A stretch of 64,000 nt of DNA. It comes from Collinsella sp944321445. GTDB taxonomy: Bacteria; Actinomycetota; Coriobacteriia; Coriobacteriales; Coriobacteriaceae. Below the pieces are notes generated by a model, which saw only the letters and a list, made by a program, of their open reading frames with translations, was not told the origin of the DNA and ran no database searches. Below, piece after piece: positions 15,735-24,501 of this stretch (position 1 is the first letter of the stretch; each line of letters starts with the position of its first letter). The stretch lies in NCBI RefSeq assembly GCF_030371825.1, contig NZ_JAUDDM010000003.1. One strand, 5' to 3'. A program made the translations under genes and the position numbers.

Positions 15735-17162
15735 CTAGAACCCGAAGCCGTTACCACCGCCGTTGCCACCGCGGCCCAGCAGCTCCTGCAGGTACTGGAG
15801 GAACTCCTCCTCGGTCATACCGTTGCCCGAGCCGTTGCCCTCGGTGTTGTCCTGCTGCTCAGCCTGAAGCGCTTCGTCGGAACCGAGCGTGACCTCGATA
15901 TCCTGCTTATCGGTCCCACGCATGACGGTCAGGGTCACCTTCTCGCCCACCTCGTGCTCGCGGATGGCGATGATGAGGCCGTCTGCCGAGGTGATCTGCT
16001 CGCCGTCGACCGCGGTGATGATGTCGCCCTGCTGGATACCGGCTTGCGCGGCGGGGCCATCCTCGGAGACGCTGTTCACATAGGCGCCGCTGTCGACCGC
16101 CAGGTTGTTCTGGCGCGCGTTCCAGGCGTTCACCGTGGTAAGCGTCACGCCCAGGTAGGGATGGACCGGGGTCTTGCCGGCGATGATCTGGTCGGCGATG
16201 TTCTTGGCGTAGTTCACCGGAATCGCAAAACCGACGCCCGAACTGGAGCCGGAATAGGACTCGATCACGGAGTTGATGCCGATAAGCTTGCCCTCATCGT
16301 TCACCAGCGCGCCGCCGGAGTTGCCGGGGTTGATGGCGGCATCGGTCTGGATCATGTTCGCATAGATCGACGTGCCGCTCGTGCTGGGCAGGGCGGTAGA
16401 ACGGTACAGCGCGCTCACGATGCCCGTGGACACGGACTGTTCGTTGCCGAAGGGGCTGCCGATGGCCATGACCCACTCGCCGACCGTGAGGTCATCGGAG
16501 TCGCCGATCTCGATGGGCGTGAGGCTGTTGGCATCAGCGTTTTGCAGGCGGATGACCGCGAGGTCGCTCGAGGAGTCCTCACCCACCAGCTCGGCATCGT
16601 AGTTCGTGCCATCGTCAAGCGTGACCGAGATGGCGGTCGCGCCCTCCACCACGTGGTGGTTCGTGAGGATGTTGCCGTCCTTGTCCAGGATGACACCGGA
16701 GCCGATGCTGCCGGACGACGCGCCGGACGCATCCGTCTCGCCGGTCTGCGCAGTGATGGAGACGACCGACGGCAGCACCTTTGCAGCGACCGTCTCGGCA
16801 AGCGTGGTGTCCTCAGGATCGATATCAATCGTCTGCGACGTGGAGTCCGGGGTGACCGCGGTCACGCTGCCGCCGCGATCGATGTCGAGCGCGCCGGTCA
16901 TGACCAGCGCGATGACGAGCACGGCGCCCACGGCGAGGCCGCCGAGCGCGCTCAGGAACACCGGGAACTTCTTCGTGCGGGTCTTTACCACGGTGCGGCT
17001 CATGAGCTCCGGCGAAGACGCCGCGCCTGGGGCGGTGTGTGCGCCGACGGGATTCGCGCCTTGCGGCGAAACCGGAGTCGGTTCGACTTGGACACGCGGC
17101 TGTTGCTGCGTCTCCGTGTTCTCGTTCAGCCCATCAGGGCGCTGCGGGGTTGTATCGCTCAT
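15735..17162 (-). CDS. htrA: Membrane-anchored HtrA-type serine protease
   Basis: 475-residue envelope protease for misfolded proteins. It has a disordered cytosolic N-terminus of about 65 residues, one transmembrane helix (about 68-90), a trypsin-like domain and one PDZ domain (about 355-445). The triad is visible: His170 in ILTNHHVV, Asp200 in SSSDLAVIRL and Ser282 in NPGNSGGAL. The C-terminus is Asn/Gly-rich. The start at 17162 follows AAAGGAAC and fits the usual N-terminus; 11 upstream codons lack support. It is monocistronic, with a strong terminator downstream. Confidence 0.93.
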   Translation of the reverse strand: MSDTTPQRPDGLNENTETQQQPRVQVEPTPVSPQGANPVGAHTAPGAASSPELMSRTVVKTRTKKFPVFLSALGGLAVGAVLVIALVMTGALDIDRGGSVTAVTPDSTSQTIDIDPEDTTLAETVAAKVLPSVVSITAQTGETDASGASSGSIGSGVILDKDGNILTNHHVVEGATAISVTLDDGTNYDAELVGEDSSSDLAVIRLQNADANSLTPIEIGDSDDLTVGEWVMAIGSPFGNEQSVSTGIVSALYRSTALPSTSGTSIYANMIQTDAAINPGNSGGALVNDEGKLIGINSVIESYSGSSSGVGFAIPVNYAKNIADQIIAGKTPVHPYLGVTLTTVNAWNARQNNLAVDSGAYVNSVSEDGPAAQAGIQQGDIITAVDGEQITSADGLIIAIREHEVGEKVTLTVMRGTDKQDIEVTLGSDEALQAEQQDNTEGNGSGNGMTEEEFLQYLQELLGRGGNGGGNGFGF

Positions 17163-17390
17163 CGTTTCGTTCCTTTCAGAACCGGTAATTGACATTTGTG
17201 GTGCTGCACAGGTTGTACCCCAACTTGGCAGAACCCGATAACCAGATTAACCCACGTTAAGCAATTTGTAAGACTCCCGGGATGTTGAGCTCGTCCAACC
17301 AGCACAAGCCGGCTCTCTGCGAAGCAGCAAGCTGCGCGGTTTCTCCGGTACAGACATGTCTGCCCGCCAGAATCCACGACGTTTTGCCTG

Positions 17391-17553
17391 GATTAACTTA
17401 AAACGAAGCTGTTGTGTATGGGTTTTGCCCACATGCCCGAGTAGATCCTTGAAGACGCAAGTCACCTACCTGCGGTTTCTTTACCTGGACACACCCGGTC
17501 TACTCGGCAGGCGCGTCAAAACCCATACACAACAGCTTCGCCTTAAGTTAATC
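17391..17553. repeat. Long inverted-repeat element 1
   Basis: Left arm 17391-17444 and right arm 17500-17553 are inverted copies. Eleven terminal bp match, then 2 mismatches, then 24 bp are identical, and the inner ends match partly. The 55-bp centre has no gene. The arms hold GCTGTTGTGT followed by a T-rich block, as also seen in the repeats at 62845-62976. No transposase is present. Confidence 0.85.
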
Positions 17554-17596
17554 GCCCCCAGCCGTGCATTGATTTCCAGCAATCAAGGCCTGTCCC

Positions 17597-17769
17597 ACCC
17601 CGCATAACGTTTCACGAAGACCCCGTGTGCAGGTTTTTACGGGTCAGCGAAGTAGACTAGCTGTACAGGCATAACGAAGCGCAAGGTAAAACGCTTGCTC
17701 CTTAAAAGCTCTAGTTCGAGAGGCAGCAAAAACCTGCACACGGGGTCTTCGTGAAACGTTATGCGGGGT
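17597..17769. repeat. Long inverted-repeat element 2
   Basis: 42-bp arms at 17597-17638 and 17728-17769 are perfect inverted repeats around an 89-bp centre with no convincing gene. It lies between element 1 and the terminator of the response-regulator gene. Together with element 1 it explains most of the 690-bp space between htrA and that gene. Confidence 0.88.
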
Positions 17770-17800
17770 CCAGGAAGCTCGGCGGCGCCTGCCAAGCCAG

Positions 17801-17833
17801 AAAAATGGCCAGGCAGCAAAGCCGCCCGGCCAT
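17801..17833 (-). terminator. Intrinsic terminator after the GlnR-like regulator
   Basis: On the minus strand GATGGCCGGGCGGC pairs, with one mismatch and a small loop, with the following CTGCCTGGCCAT and is followed by TTTTTC. It lies 23 bp past the stop codon of the regulator. Confidence 0.8.
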
Positions 17834-17855
17834 CAATGCATCCAAATGACGGTGC

Positions 17856-18518
17856 TTAGCCCTTAAACAGGTAGCCGACACCGCGCACAGTGGTGATGTG
17901 CGCTGCGATCTGCGGGCCCACCTTGGAGCGGATGCGACGGATGTGCACGTCGACGGTGCGCGTGCCGCCGCAGTACTCGAAGCCCCACACGCGGTGCAGC
18001 AGCACCTCGCGGCTGTACGCACGGTTGGGGTGCAGTGCCAAGAACGAAAGCAACGAGTACTCCATCAGGGTCAGGTCGACCGGCTTGTCGTCCAGGTACA
18101 CCTGGTAGGTCGCGAGGTTGATGGTCATGTTGTCGATGCGCACAACGTCGTCGACCGAGAAGCTCTCCTCCTCGCCCATGAGGCGGCGCGCGCGGACCTC
18201 AAGCTCAGCCTCGCTGGCACCCGAACAAATAAAGTCGCAACGCGAACGCGACGGCAGGTGCAGGCTTGCCAGGCTATCGTCGTCCACCATCACGAGCATG
18301 GGGATGTTGCCGCGGTCGTCGAGCCACTTCGCGATCTGCTCGATACGATCGTTGCGGATGCCGTCGGCATCCAAGATGAACATGTCGAAATCGCGGGATG
18401 CGGTTGGGGAATCTGGCGTCGCCGCGCTGACGTCCACGCCGAGCGAGGACGAGAGCGACTGTGCGAACTCGTAGTAACGAGTCGTGCGTGCCATGAACAG
18501 GACGTTTTTCTCGGACAT
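17856..18518 (-). CDS. Atypical OmpR-type response regulator, GlnR-like
   Basis: 220-residue DNA-binding protein: a receiver-like N-terminal domain (1-115) and a C-terminal winged helix (about 125-220; MEYSLLSFLALHPNRAYSRE, VDVHIRRIRSKVG). Asp50 in FILDADG aligns with the phosphorylation site, but the acidic pair normally near the first strand is missing (VLFMARTTRYY), as in orphan regulators such as actinobacterial GlnR. It lies 95 bp downstream of glnA on the same strand, and no histidine kinase is nearby. This supports a nitrogen regulator, though the assignment rests on context and general similarity. Confidence 0.75.
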   Translation of the reverse strand: MSEKNVLFMARTTRYYEFAQSLSSSLGVDVSAATPDSPTASRDFDMFILDADGIRNDRIEQIAKWLDDRGNIPMLVMVDDDSLASLHLPSRSRCDFICSGASEAELEVRARRLMGEEESFSVDDVVRIDNMTINLATYQVYLDDKPVDLTLMEYSLLSFLALHPNRAYSREVLLHRVWGFEYCGGTRTVDVHIRRIRSKVGPQIAAHITTVRGVGYLFKG

Positions 18519-18613
18519 ATCACCACCCTCTCGCTGAATACATCATACCAAGCTGCTGCCTTGCGCACGAAAACCCGCATAATTTGCCACGGACGCACGG
18601 GCGCATGCGCTTC

Positions 18614-19960
18614 TTAGGAGCTCGCCAGATACTGGTTGATCTCCCACTCGGAGATATGGGAGGCGTATTTCTCCCACTCTTTGCGCTTCTTCTTCAGGAA
18701 AAAGCTGTGGATGTGCTCGCCCAAGGCGTCCTTCATGAGCACAGAGTTCTCGAAGATGTCGAGCGCCTCCTGCAGGTTGCGCGGCAGCGGGGCGCAACCC
18801 AGCTCGCGCAGCTCGCGGTCGGACAGGCCGGCGTCGGTGAGCTCGGTCTCGGCCGGAAGGCGCAAGCCACGCTTGATACCGTCGAGGCCAGCCGCCAGCG
18901 TGACGGCGCAGGTGAGGTACGGGTTTGCCATGGGGTCGGGGCTGCGCAGCTCGATGCGCGTGGAGAGCTGCTTGCCCGGCTTGTAGATGGGGATGCGAAT
19001 CATCGCGGCGCGGTTGCGCAGGCCCCAGGTGGCATGCGTGGGCGTGGGAGAGCTGTTCTTGCCCGTCGCCAGGCGCTTGTAGGAGTTCACCGTGGGATTC
19101 GTGATGGCCGAGATCTCGCCGGCGTGCATGAGAATGCCCGCCATGTAGCTCTTGGCGATGGGCGACAGGTGGTACACCGGGTCGTCCTCGCCGTAGAACA
19201 CGTTGTTGCCATCGTAATCGAACAGCGACTGATGCAGGAACATGGCAGAAGACGCCTCGCCCGCAATGGGCTTGGGCATGAACGACGCATGGATTCCCGC
19301 CTCGTAGGCCTCGAGGCGGATGATGTGCTTAGCCGTCATGATTGCGTCGGACATGGTGAGCGCCTCGGCGTGGCGCAGCGAGATGCCGTGCTGCGAGGGA
19401 CCAGACGAATGGAAGGTGTACTCCACCGGCACGCTCATCTTCTCGAGCGTGAGCACCGTGTTGCGGCGCACGTCGCGCGCCGAGTCGGACGGCAGCAGGT
19501 CGAAGTAACCCACGGTGTCGAGCGGCTTGGGCGTGTGCTCGTCGGGGAAGTAATAGAACTCGAGCTCGGTGCCCACGTTCATGATGTAGCCGGCCTCTTC
19601 GGCCTGGCGGAACATGCGGCGCAGGCAGTTGCGCGGATCTCCCGCGAAGGGCTTGCGGTCCGGCGTGCACACGTCGCAGAAGATGCGGGCGACACCGTCG
19701 CTCGAGGGGCGCCAAGGCAGCACCTGGAACGTCGAGGGGTCGGGGAAAGCGAGCATGTCGGCTTCCTCCGGCGCGGCGAAGCCCTCGATGGCCGAGCCAT
19801 CGAAACCGATGCCCTCCTCGAAGGCGACCTCGAGGTCCTCGGGGCTGATGGCAAAGCTCTTCAGGCGGCCGAGCACGTCGACGAACCACAGGCGCACGAA
19901 GCGGATGTCGCGCTCCTCGACGGTACGGAGGACGAAGTCGATGTTCTGGCTGTTATCCAT
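18614..19960 (-). CDS. glnA: Glutamine synthetase type I (alpha)
   Basis: 448-residue glutamine synthetase, which joins ammonia and glutamate using ATP and forms a dodecamer. Conserved segments are IGFDGSAIEGF, the metal-binding GTELEFYYFPDEH, FHSSGPSQHGIS, and the loop around TNPTVNSYKRL. The length and lack of the adenylylation-loop extension place it in the GSI-alpha group, regulated by feedback or GlnR rather than by adenylylation. GGAAAGGTG precedes the start at 19960. The GlnR-like gene follows. Confidence 0.95.
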   Translation of the reverse strand: MDNSQNIDFVLRTVEERDIRFVRLWFVDVLGRLKSFAISPEDLEVAFEEGIGFDGSAIEGFAAPEEADMLAFPDPSTFQVLPWRPSSDGVARIFCDVCTPDRKPFAGDPRNCLRRMFRQAEEAGYIMNVGTELEFYYFPDEHTPKPLDTVGYFDLLPSDSARDVRRNTVLTLEKMSVPVEYTFHSSGPSQHGISLRHAEALTMSDAIMTAKHIIRLEAYEAGIHASFMPKPIAGEASSAMFLHQSLFDYDGNNVFYGEDDPVYHLSPIAKSYMAGILMHAGEISAITNPTVNSYKRLATGKNSSPTPTHATWGLRNRAAMIRIPIYKPGKQLSTRIELRSPDPMANPYLTCAVTLAAGLDGIKRGLRLPAETELTDAGLSDRELRELGCAPLPRNLQEALDIFENSVLMKDALGEHIHSFFLKKKRKEWEKYASHISEWEINQYLASS

Positions 19961-20419
19961 AGGGGCACCTTTCCATCCCGTCGGCGCCCGTGCGCCCACA
20001 TCACACTATGCGCTCATTACTTTCTCACAGGAATGTTTCGGACGGGTTTCATTGGATGAGGGGTGCAGATGGAACGGAGGCTGAAACCATTTCGACAACA
20101 GTGCGAAATAATACGATAGCCGGACAGACGGGGTCGGTCCGAATCATGCGCACGCAACGGGAAAACCTTTAGATTCGAAGACCCATCCAGGCAACAATAA
20201 TGCCCTAGCCGCTGGATGCGCAGCTGGAAAGTCGATCTGACGTGCGAGCCAACGGACAAGCTACCGGGGCTTCATTTGCAATTCGAACGAATCGCCTGAG
20301 CGATCCCAACGGACAGCTCCGACCGATTAGGTTCGAAGCCAAATTCGCCGCCGACGATATCTCCATCGTCGGCGGCGCGACCAATCAGCTGAGTCCCTAG
20401 TCCCAACCGGCACATTACA
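19961..20419. other. Intergenic region between glnA and a PTS gene
   Basis: About 460 bp without a supportable gene. It contains the upstream region of glnA and, at 20346-20377, a 13-bp hairpin (CGCCGCCGACGAT with its complement, 6-nt loop) that may end the PTS transcript. Base composition is mixed and lower in GC than the flanks. Confidence 0.6.
20346..20377 (-). terminator. Hairpin after the PTS IIBC gene
   Basis: CGCCGCCGACGAT at 20346-20358 and ATCGTCGGCGGCG at 20365-20377 form a perfect stem, 43 bp past the PTS stop codon on the minus strand. It is followed by AATTTGG, not a strong U tract. Confidence 0.55.
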
Positions 20420-21826
20420 TTACTCGGATTGCTTCGCCCCCATCTCCGCCTCAGCCTTATTCGGATCGAAGAAGAACCAACAGAGCAACCCCGAAACAAC
20501 CATGCCGACACCATGGATAATGAAGTAGTTGCGGATCGCCTCGGCGCTGTAAAGATACGTCACGATACCCGGGATGGCGGCAACGCCCATTCCCGTGCTT
20601 GCCGCACCGAGAAGAGCTCCGACGAAACCTGCCGCCGCACCGCCACAGAGGGCGAACAGAAACGGACGCCCGAAGCGCAGATTAACTCCGAAAATCGCCG
20701 GTTCGGTGATGCCCATGAAGGCTGGCAAGGAGGCAGACATGTAGAATCCACGCTTCTTGGGGTCGCGCATCTTGAATCCGGTAACGAGGGCGGCCGTCGC
20801 CTGCGCGATGATGCCACCGGTGATCATGGCGTTAAAGGGATTGAAGCCCGTGGTGGCCAGATAATCGGTCTCAAGCGCAAGGAAGATATGGTGCAAGCCG
20901 GTCACCACGATAGCCTGCTGCGTACCGCCAAGAATCAGGCCGCCGATGCCAAACGGCAACGCGATAACAGCCTTTGCGACACCGAGAATGGCATCCTGGA
21001 TCACAATGCAGACGGGTCCGACCACAAGAATGCCCAGCAACCCGGAGACGAGAAGCGTCACGAACGGGGTGACGATAAGATCGATAACGTCGGGAACGAC
21101 TTTCTTAAGCCCGCGCTCGGTCTTTGCACCGATGATGGCGACCACCAGCGCAGGCAGCACGGAACCCTGATAGTTCATGATCTTCCAGGGGATGCCGAAC
21201 GGATAGAACGTGATAGCTTCAGCAACGCCTTTGACCACGTCATCCTGACTGGGAAGCAGCGGGTTGATGAGCATCAGGCCGAGCGCGATACCCAAAACAG
21301 GACTACCGCCGAACTGCCTCATACCAGACCACGCGATGAATACCGGCAGATAGGTGAACACTGTTTTCATGAGCACCTTGGAGATGGTGAGCCAATTCTC
21401 ATCCATCGGAATTCCAAAGGCGGTGATACAGTTGATGAAGCCGCTGAAGAGACCGGTTGCCACCAGCACGGGTATTACAGGAATGAACACATCTCCGACA
21501 ATTCGAGAGAGTTTCTGAGGCAGGGACATCCCCGCATACAGATCGCCCTTGATATCAGTGGAGATCTCCGCCCCCTGCCCACCAAGCACGATGTTATACA
21601 CGCGCTCAACGAGGCCGGTACCAAGAATGACCTGGTACTGTTCGCCAGCGAAGAACTGGCCTTTCACACCCTCGATATCCTCGATTGCCTTTTCATCCAC
21701 AAGAGTCTTGTCGTTAAGGGTCAGGCGCAAGCGGGTAGAACAGTGCCCCACAGCGCGTATATTCGTCTTGCCTCCGATCGCCGCGACGATGCCGCTGGCA
21801 ATCCTCTCGTCATCTGTTTTAGCCAT
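20420..21826 (-). CDS. PTS sugar transporter subunit IIBC (glucose superfamily)
   Basis: 468-residue permease. An N-terminal IIB domain has the phospho-Cys in VGHCSTRLRL (Cys29), then a IIC membrane domain with about ten helices starts near residue 105. No IIA domain is fused, so it must borrow IIA from another system. The IIB sequence is closest in pattern to sucrose/N-acetylmuramate/beta-glucoside-type permeases. It is third in a minus-strand group: RpiR regulator, RspA-like dehydratase, this PTS. An acid-sugar or amino-sugar-derived substrate is suggested by context only. Codons are less GC-rich than in neighbouring operons. GGAAAGGA precedes the ATG at 21826. Confidence 0.87.
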   Translation of the reverse strand: MAKTDDERIASGIVAAIGGKTNIRAVGHCSTRLRLTLNDKTLVDEKAIEDIEGVKGQFFAGEQYQVILGTGLVERVYNIVLGGQGAEISTDIKGDLYAGMSLPQKLSRIVGDVFIPVIPVLVATGLFSGFINCITAFGIPMDENWLTISKVLMKTVFTYLPVFIAWSGMRQFGGSPVLGIALGLMLINPLLPSQDDVVKGVAEAITFYPFGIPWKIMNYQGSVLPALVVAIIGAKTERGLKKVVPDVIDLIVTPFVTLLVSGLLGILVVGPVCIVIQDAILGVAKAVIALPFGIGGLILGGTQQAIVVTGLHHIFLALETDYLATTGFNPFNAMITGGIIAQATAALVTGFKMRDPKKRGFYMSASLPAFMGITEPAIFGVNLRFGRPFLFALCGGAAAGFVGALLGAASTGMGVAAIPGIVTYLYSAEAIRNYFIIHGVGMVVSGLLCWFFFDPNKAEAEMGAKQSE

Positions 21827-22030
21827 GGTATGTCCTTTCCGGGAACGCACAAGCGTACCCTAGCCCTTTGGAGCCCCATTTCGCGACAGCACGATCTGTC
21901 GCCCATATGCGATTCACTTGGTAAAAAAGAAACGGACATCGGGCGCGATATTTCACGGAACGCCTTGTGCATGCCATTGCGACAAGGCTCGTCAAGCCCA
22001 TGACGGCATCGCTGCCGCGCGCCCCGTCCC

Positions 22031-23236
22031 TTACGGCCGCGCTGCGGAGCCGTCTGGCAAGCGGCAGAGCGTCCAATCGTGCGGCCGATCCTGCGGTGGA
22101 TAGACGGCGGCGGCCTCCTCATCGATATCCACGCCGATTCCCGGGCGATCGTTGAGATAGATGTAGCCGTTGCGCACATACGGCATCCCCGGGAACACCT
22201 TGTAGGTGTTCTCCCTGATGCTGCAACTCCATTCCTGCACGCCAAAAGCAGGCGAAGAGATGGAGAGGTGCGCGCCCACGGCGTGCCCGACGCCCGAAAG
22301 GTCACCGGGCCCATGCCACGCGGTCCGTACGCCGTACATCTCGCAAAACGCCATAATCTTTCGAACCGGCGTGATGCCGCCTGCCTGCGAGATATGCAGA
22401 CGCAGATAATCGACGGAACGATTCTGCACCAGCTGCATCCATTCCTGGGGATTGTTCAAAAGCTCACCCATGGCAAGCGGGATGGTGCTCGCACGCTTCA
22501 CCTGGTCAAACCACATAATCTGTTCAGGCGGCAGCACATCTTCCAAAAAGAGAAGGTCATATCTCTCCATCTTCCTGGCGAAAGCGATGGCGTCACTCGG
22601 CGCCAAGCGTTCGTGCACATCGTGACAGAGCTCCACCGTGTCGCCAAAACGCTCGCGAAGAGCACGAAACCCCTCAAGGGTCGTCTTCATATACTGGCGC
22701 GGATCATAGTAAACTCCCGGCTGCCCCCCCTGCGGACGATTGTCCACCGGCACGCTGCCCCCATAACCACCGATTTGGACGCGTATGCGACTCCAGCCGG
22801 CATCGATACGCGCCTGCACCAAATCAAGCGCATCCTCCACGCTCGCTGCGTCCGCATGAATGTAGGCCGGCACGGCATCGCGGCATTTCCCGCCGAAGAG
22901 CTCATAGAGCGGCATGTCGGCGAGCTTTCCCTTGATATCCCAAAGCGCCATGTCCACACCAGAGATGGCGTTGTTGAGGATCGGTCCGTTGCGCCAGTAT
23001 CCATTCACCATGGAGGTTTTCCAGATGTCCTCGATACGCGCTGGGTCCTTGCCCACCAAAAACGGTTTCAGATACTCCTCGACCACCGTGACGACAGCAC
23101 GATAGCGCTGCGTGAACGTGGCGCACCCGACACCGTAGATCGCGGGATCGCTCGTCTCGACCTTGACCACGACCAGATCGATTCCCTCAGGCGCCGTGCA
23201 GATAGCCCGAACGTCCGTGATGACCAGACTCTTCAT
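22031..23236 (-). CDS. RspA/mannonate dehydratase-like enolase-superfamily protein
   Basis: 401-residue protein of the mandelate racemase/enolase superfamily, close to RspA/ManD acid-sugar dehydratases in length and pattern (RIEDIWKTSMVNGYWR, SGVDMALWDIKGKLA). Magnesium ligands appear in ELCHDVHERL, LFLEDVLPPEQ and AMGELLNNPQ, and HISQAGGITPVRK and WHGPGDLS fit the active-site strands. Some RspA proteins have very low or no dehydratase activity, so the substrate stays open. The start at 23236 gives GGAG with a 6-nt spacer. It sits between an RpiR regulator and a PTS. Confidence 0.85.
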   Translation of the reverse strand: MKSLVITDVRAICTAPEGIDLVVVKVETSDPAIYGVGCATFTQRYRAVVTVVEEYLKPFLVGKDPARIEDIWKTSMVNGYWRNGPILNNAISGVDMALWDIKGKLADMPLYELFGGKCRDAVPAYIHADAASVEDALDLVQARIDAGWSRIRVQIGGYGGSVPVDNRPQGGQPGVYYDPRQYMKTTLEGFRALRERFGDTVELCHDVHERLAPSDAIAFARKMERYDLLFLEDVLPPEQIMWFDQVKRASTIPLAMGELLNNPQEWMQLVQNRSVDYLRLHISQAGGITPVRKIMAFCEMYGVRTAWHGPGDLSGVGHAVGAHLSISSPAFGVQEWSCSIRENTYKVFPGMPYVRNGYIYLNDRPGIGVDIDEEAAAVYPPQDRPHDWTLCRLPDGSAARP

Positions 23237-23495
23237 CATTCGCTCCATTCCCTCGCACTTATGGCCAACCCCCTGGGGCCTCGGCTGCTTCGTAGTGTAG
23301 ACAGTGCTCTGAGCTGGAAAGATGCAGAACAGCGAAGGTTGGACAGGGCCCTGGGAACGAACCGTGGTCCATCTGGCGAGAAACGTTCCATTTCCGTGAG
23401 CGGCGATGTTGAGCCTGCAGACGGTCGAATTAACGCCGTCAGCGGGAAAAGAGTCCCCTGTTTGCAATTGTCACAAAATCATCTCGGAACAGCCA

Positions 23496-24266
23496 TCAGG
23501 CGATAGGCTCCTTGCGCTCCCGATACTCCTGATACCGTACGAACAGGATGCTCACGAGCAAAAAATACGGGTCGCACACACGGTAGCTCTTACCGTCTCC
23601 AAACTCGATATCATCTAGATTCACGAAAATACGCTCGTCGCTCAAGTGCGAGATATCGTTATCCAAGAAACTCGTAATCGAGACGAAAGGCACGCCGCGC
23701 GCATGAAGAAGCTCGGCAAAGGAACGAGCGTTATCCGACCTTCCCTGCTGGGAGATGATGAATACCATATCGTTAGACGTGAGGGTGCTGGCAAGAGCGT
23801 CGATTTCGTCCACGCCCTCGATCACGTAAAAGTACTCTCCGCCCGTCAGGAACACGCGGCGCATCTCGCGCGCCACCATACGTTGCAGGGTTCCTGTACC
23901 GTATAGGAACACCTTCTCGCTTTGATCGATGAGCCGGAAGATCGGGGAGAAATCGCGCGAGAGCATATCGGAGAGCGCTTTGGATATCGCCTGCCCATAA
24001 CGTTTGCTGAGCTGCACGGGCTCAACCGTAGAGGGATCCTTATAGTCGAGTTCGCTTTTGAGAGCGTAGCGGAACTCGGAAAAACCCGCAAAGGAGAGTT
24101 TCTGGCAAAAACGCAGCACAGATGATTTGGAGGCGTTGCATCTGCGAGCGAGCTCTGCGAGCGTGAGGTTCACCGTCTCACGCCGATGGGCGGCAACATA
24201 TCGCCAGATGTAGAGGTCCGACTCGTTCAGCTCGGGCAAATGCTTTGCGACAAGATTCTCCATCAT
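23496..24266 (-). CDS. RpiR family transcriptional regulator
   Basis: 256-residue regulator: an N-terminal HTH_6 domain (TLAELARRCNASKSSVLRFC, about residues 32-52) and a SIS sugar-phosphate-binding domain (about 100-230; VFLYGTGTLQRMVAREM, VFIISQQGRSDN). It is transcribed toward the RspA-like and PTS genes, whose expression it most likely controls in response to a phosphorylated sugar. The start at 24266 was chosen where HTH homology begins after GAGAGGGG; longer in-frame starts lack a ribosome binding site. A 259-bp gap follows before the dehydratase gene. Confidence 0.87.
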   Translation of the reverse strand: MMENLVAKHLPELNESDLYIWRYVAAHRRETVNLTLAELARRCNASKSSVLRFCQKLSFAGFSEFRYALKSELDYKDPSTVEPVQLSKRYGQAISKALSDMLSRDFSPIFRLIDQSEKVFLYGTGTLQRMVAREMRRVFLTGGEYFYVIEGVDEIDALASTLTSNDMVFIISQQGRSDNARSFAELLHARGVPFVSITSFLDNDISHLSDERIFVNLDDIEFGDGKSYRVCDPYFLLVSILFVRYQEYRERKEPIA

Positions 24267-24501
24267 GGCGACACGCCCCTCTCGCAGCGGTTTTCCGACG
24301 ATCATCATTCTAGTTGATGCGTCATACCAGACTCGGCGCGAACAGGAGACCGAATCAACTGGCAATTATGCAGAAGCGATCAGACGCCCGGCCATTCAAG
24401 CGGCGCCCCGATAGGAGAGCCGCGTGAAGCGCCCCTCCCCATCCGGGCAGCCTCGCCCCTCAGCCATCAGACCCGAAACCCATGACATCGGATACCAGCG
24501 G

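Noticed and set aside
20272..20514. 80-codon frame at the end of the PTS gene
   Set aside because: It overlaps the PTS 3' end and terminator-like hairpin, lacks a ribosome binding site and has no recognisable product.
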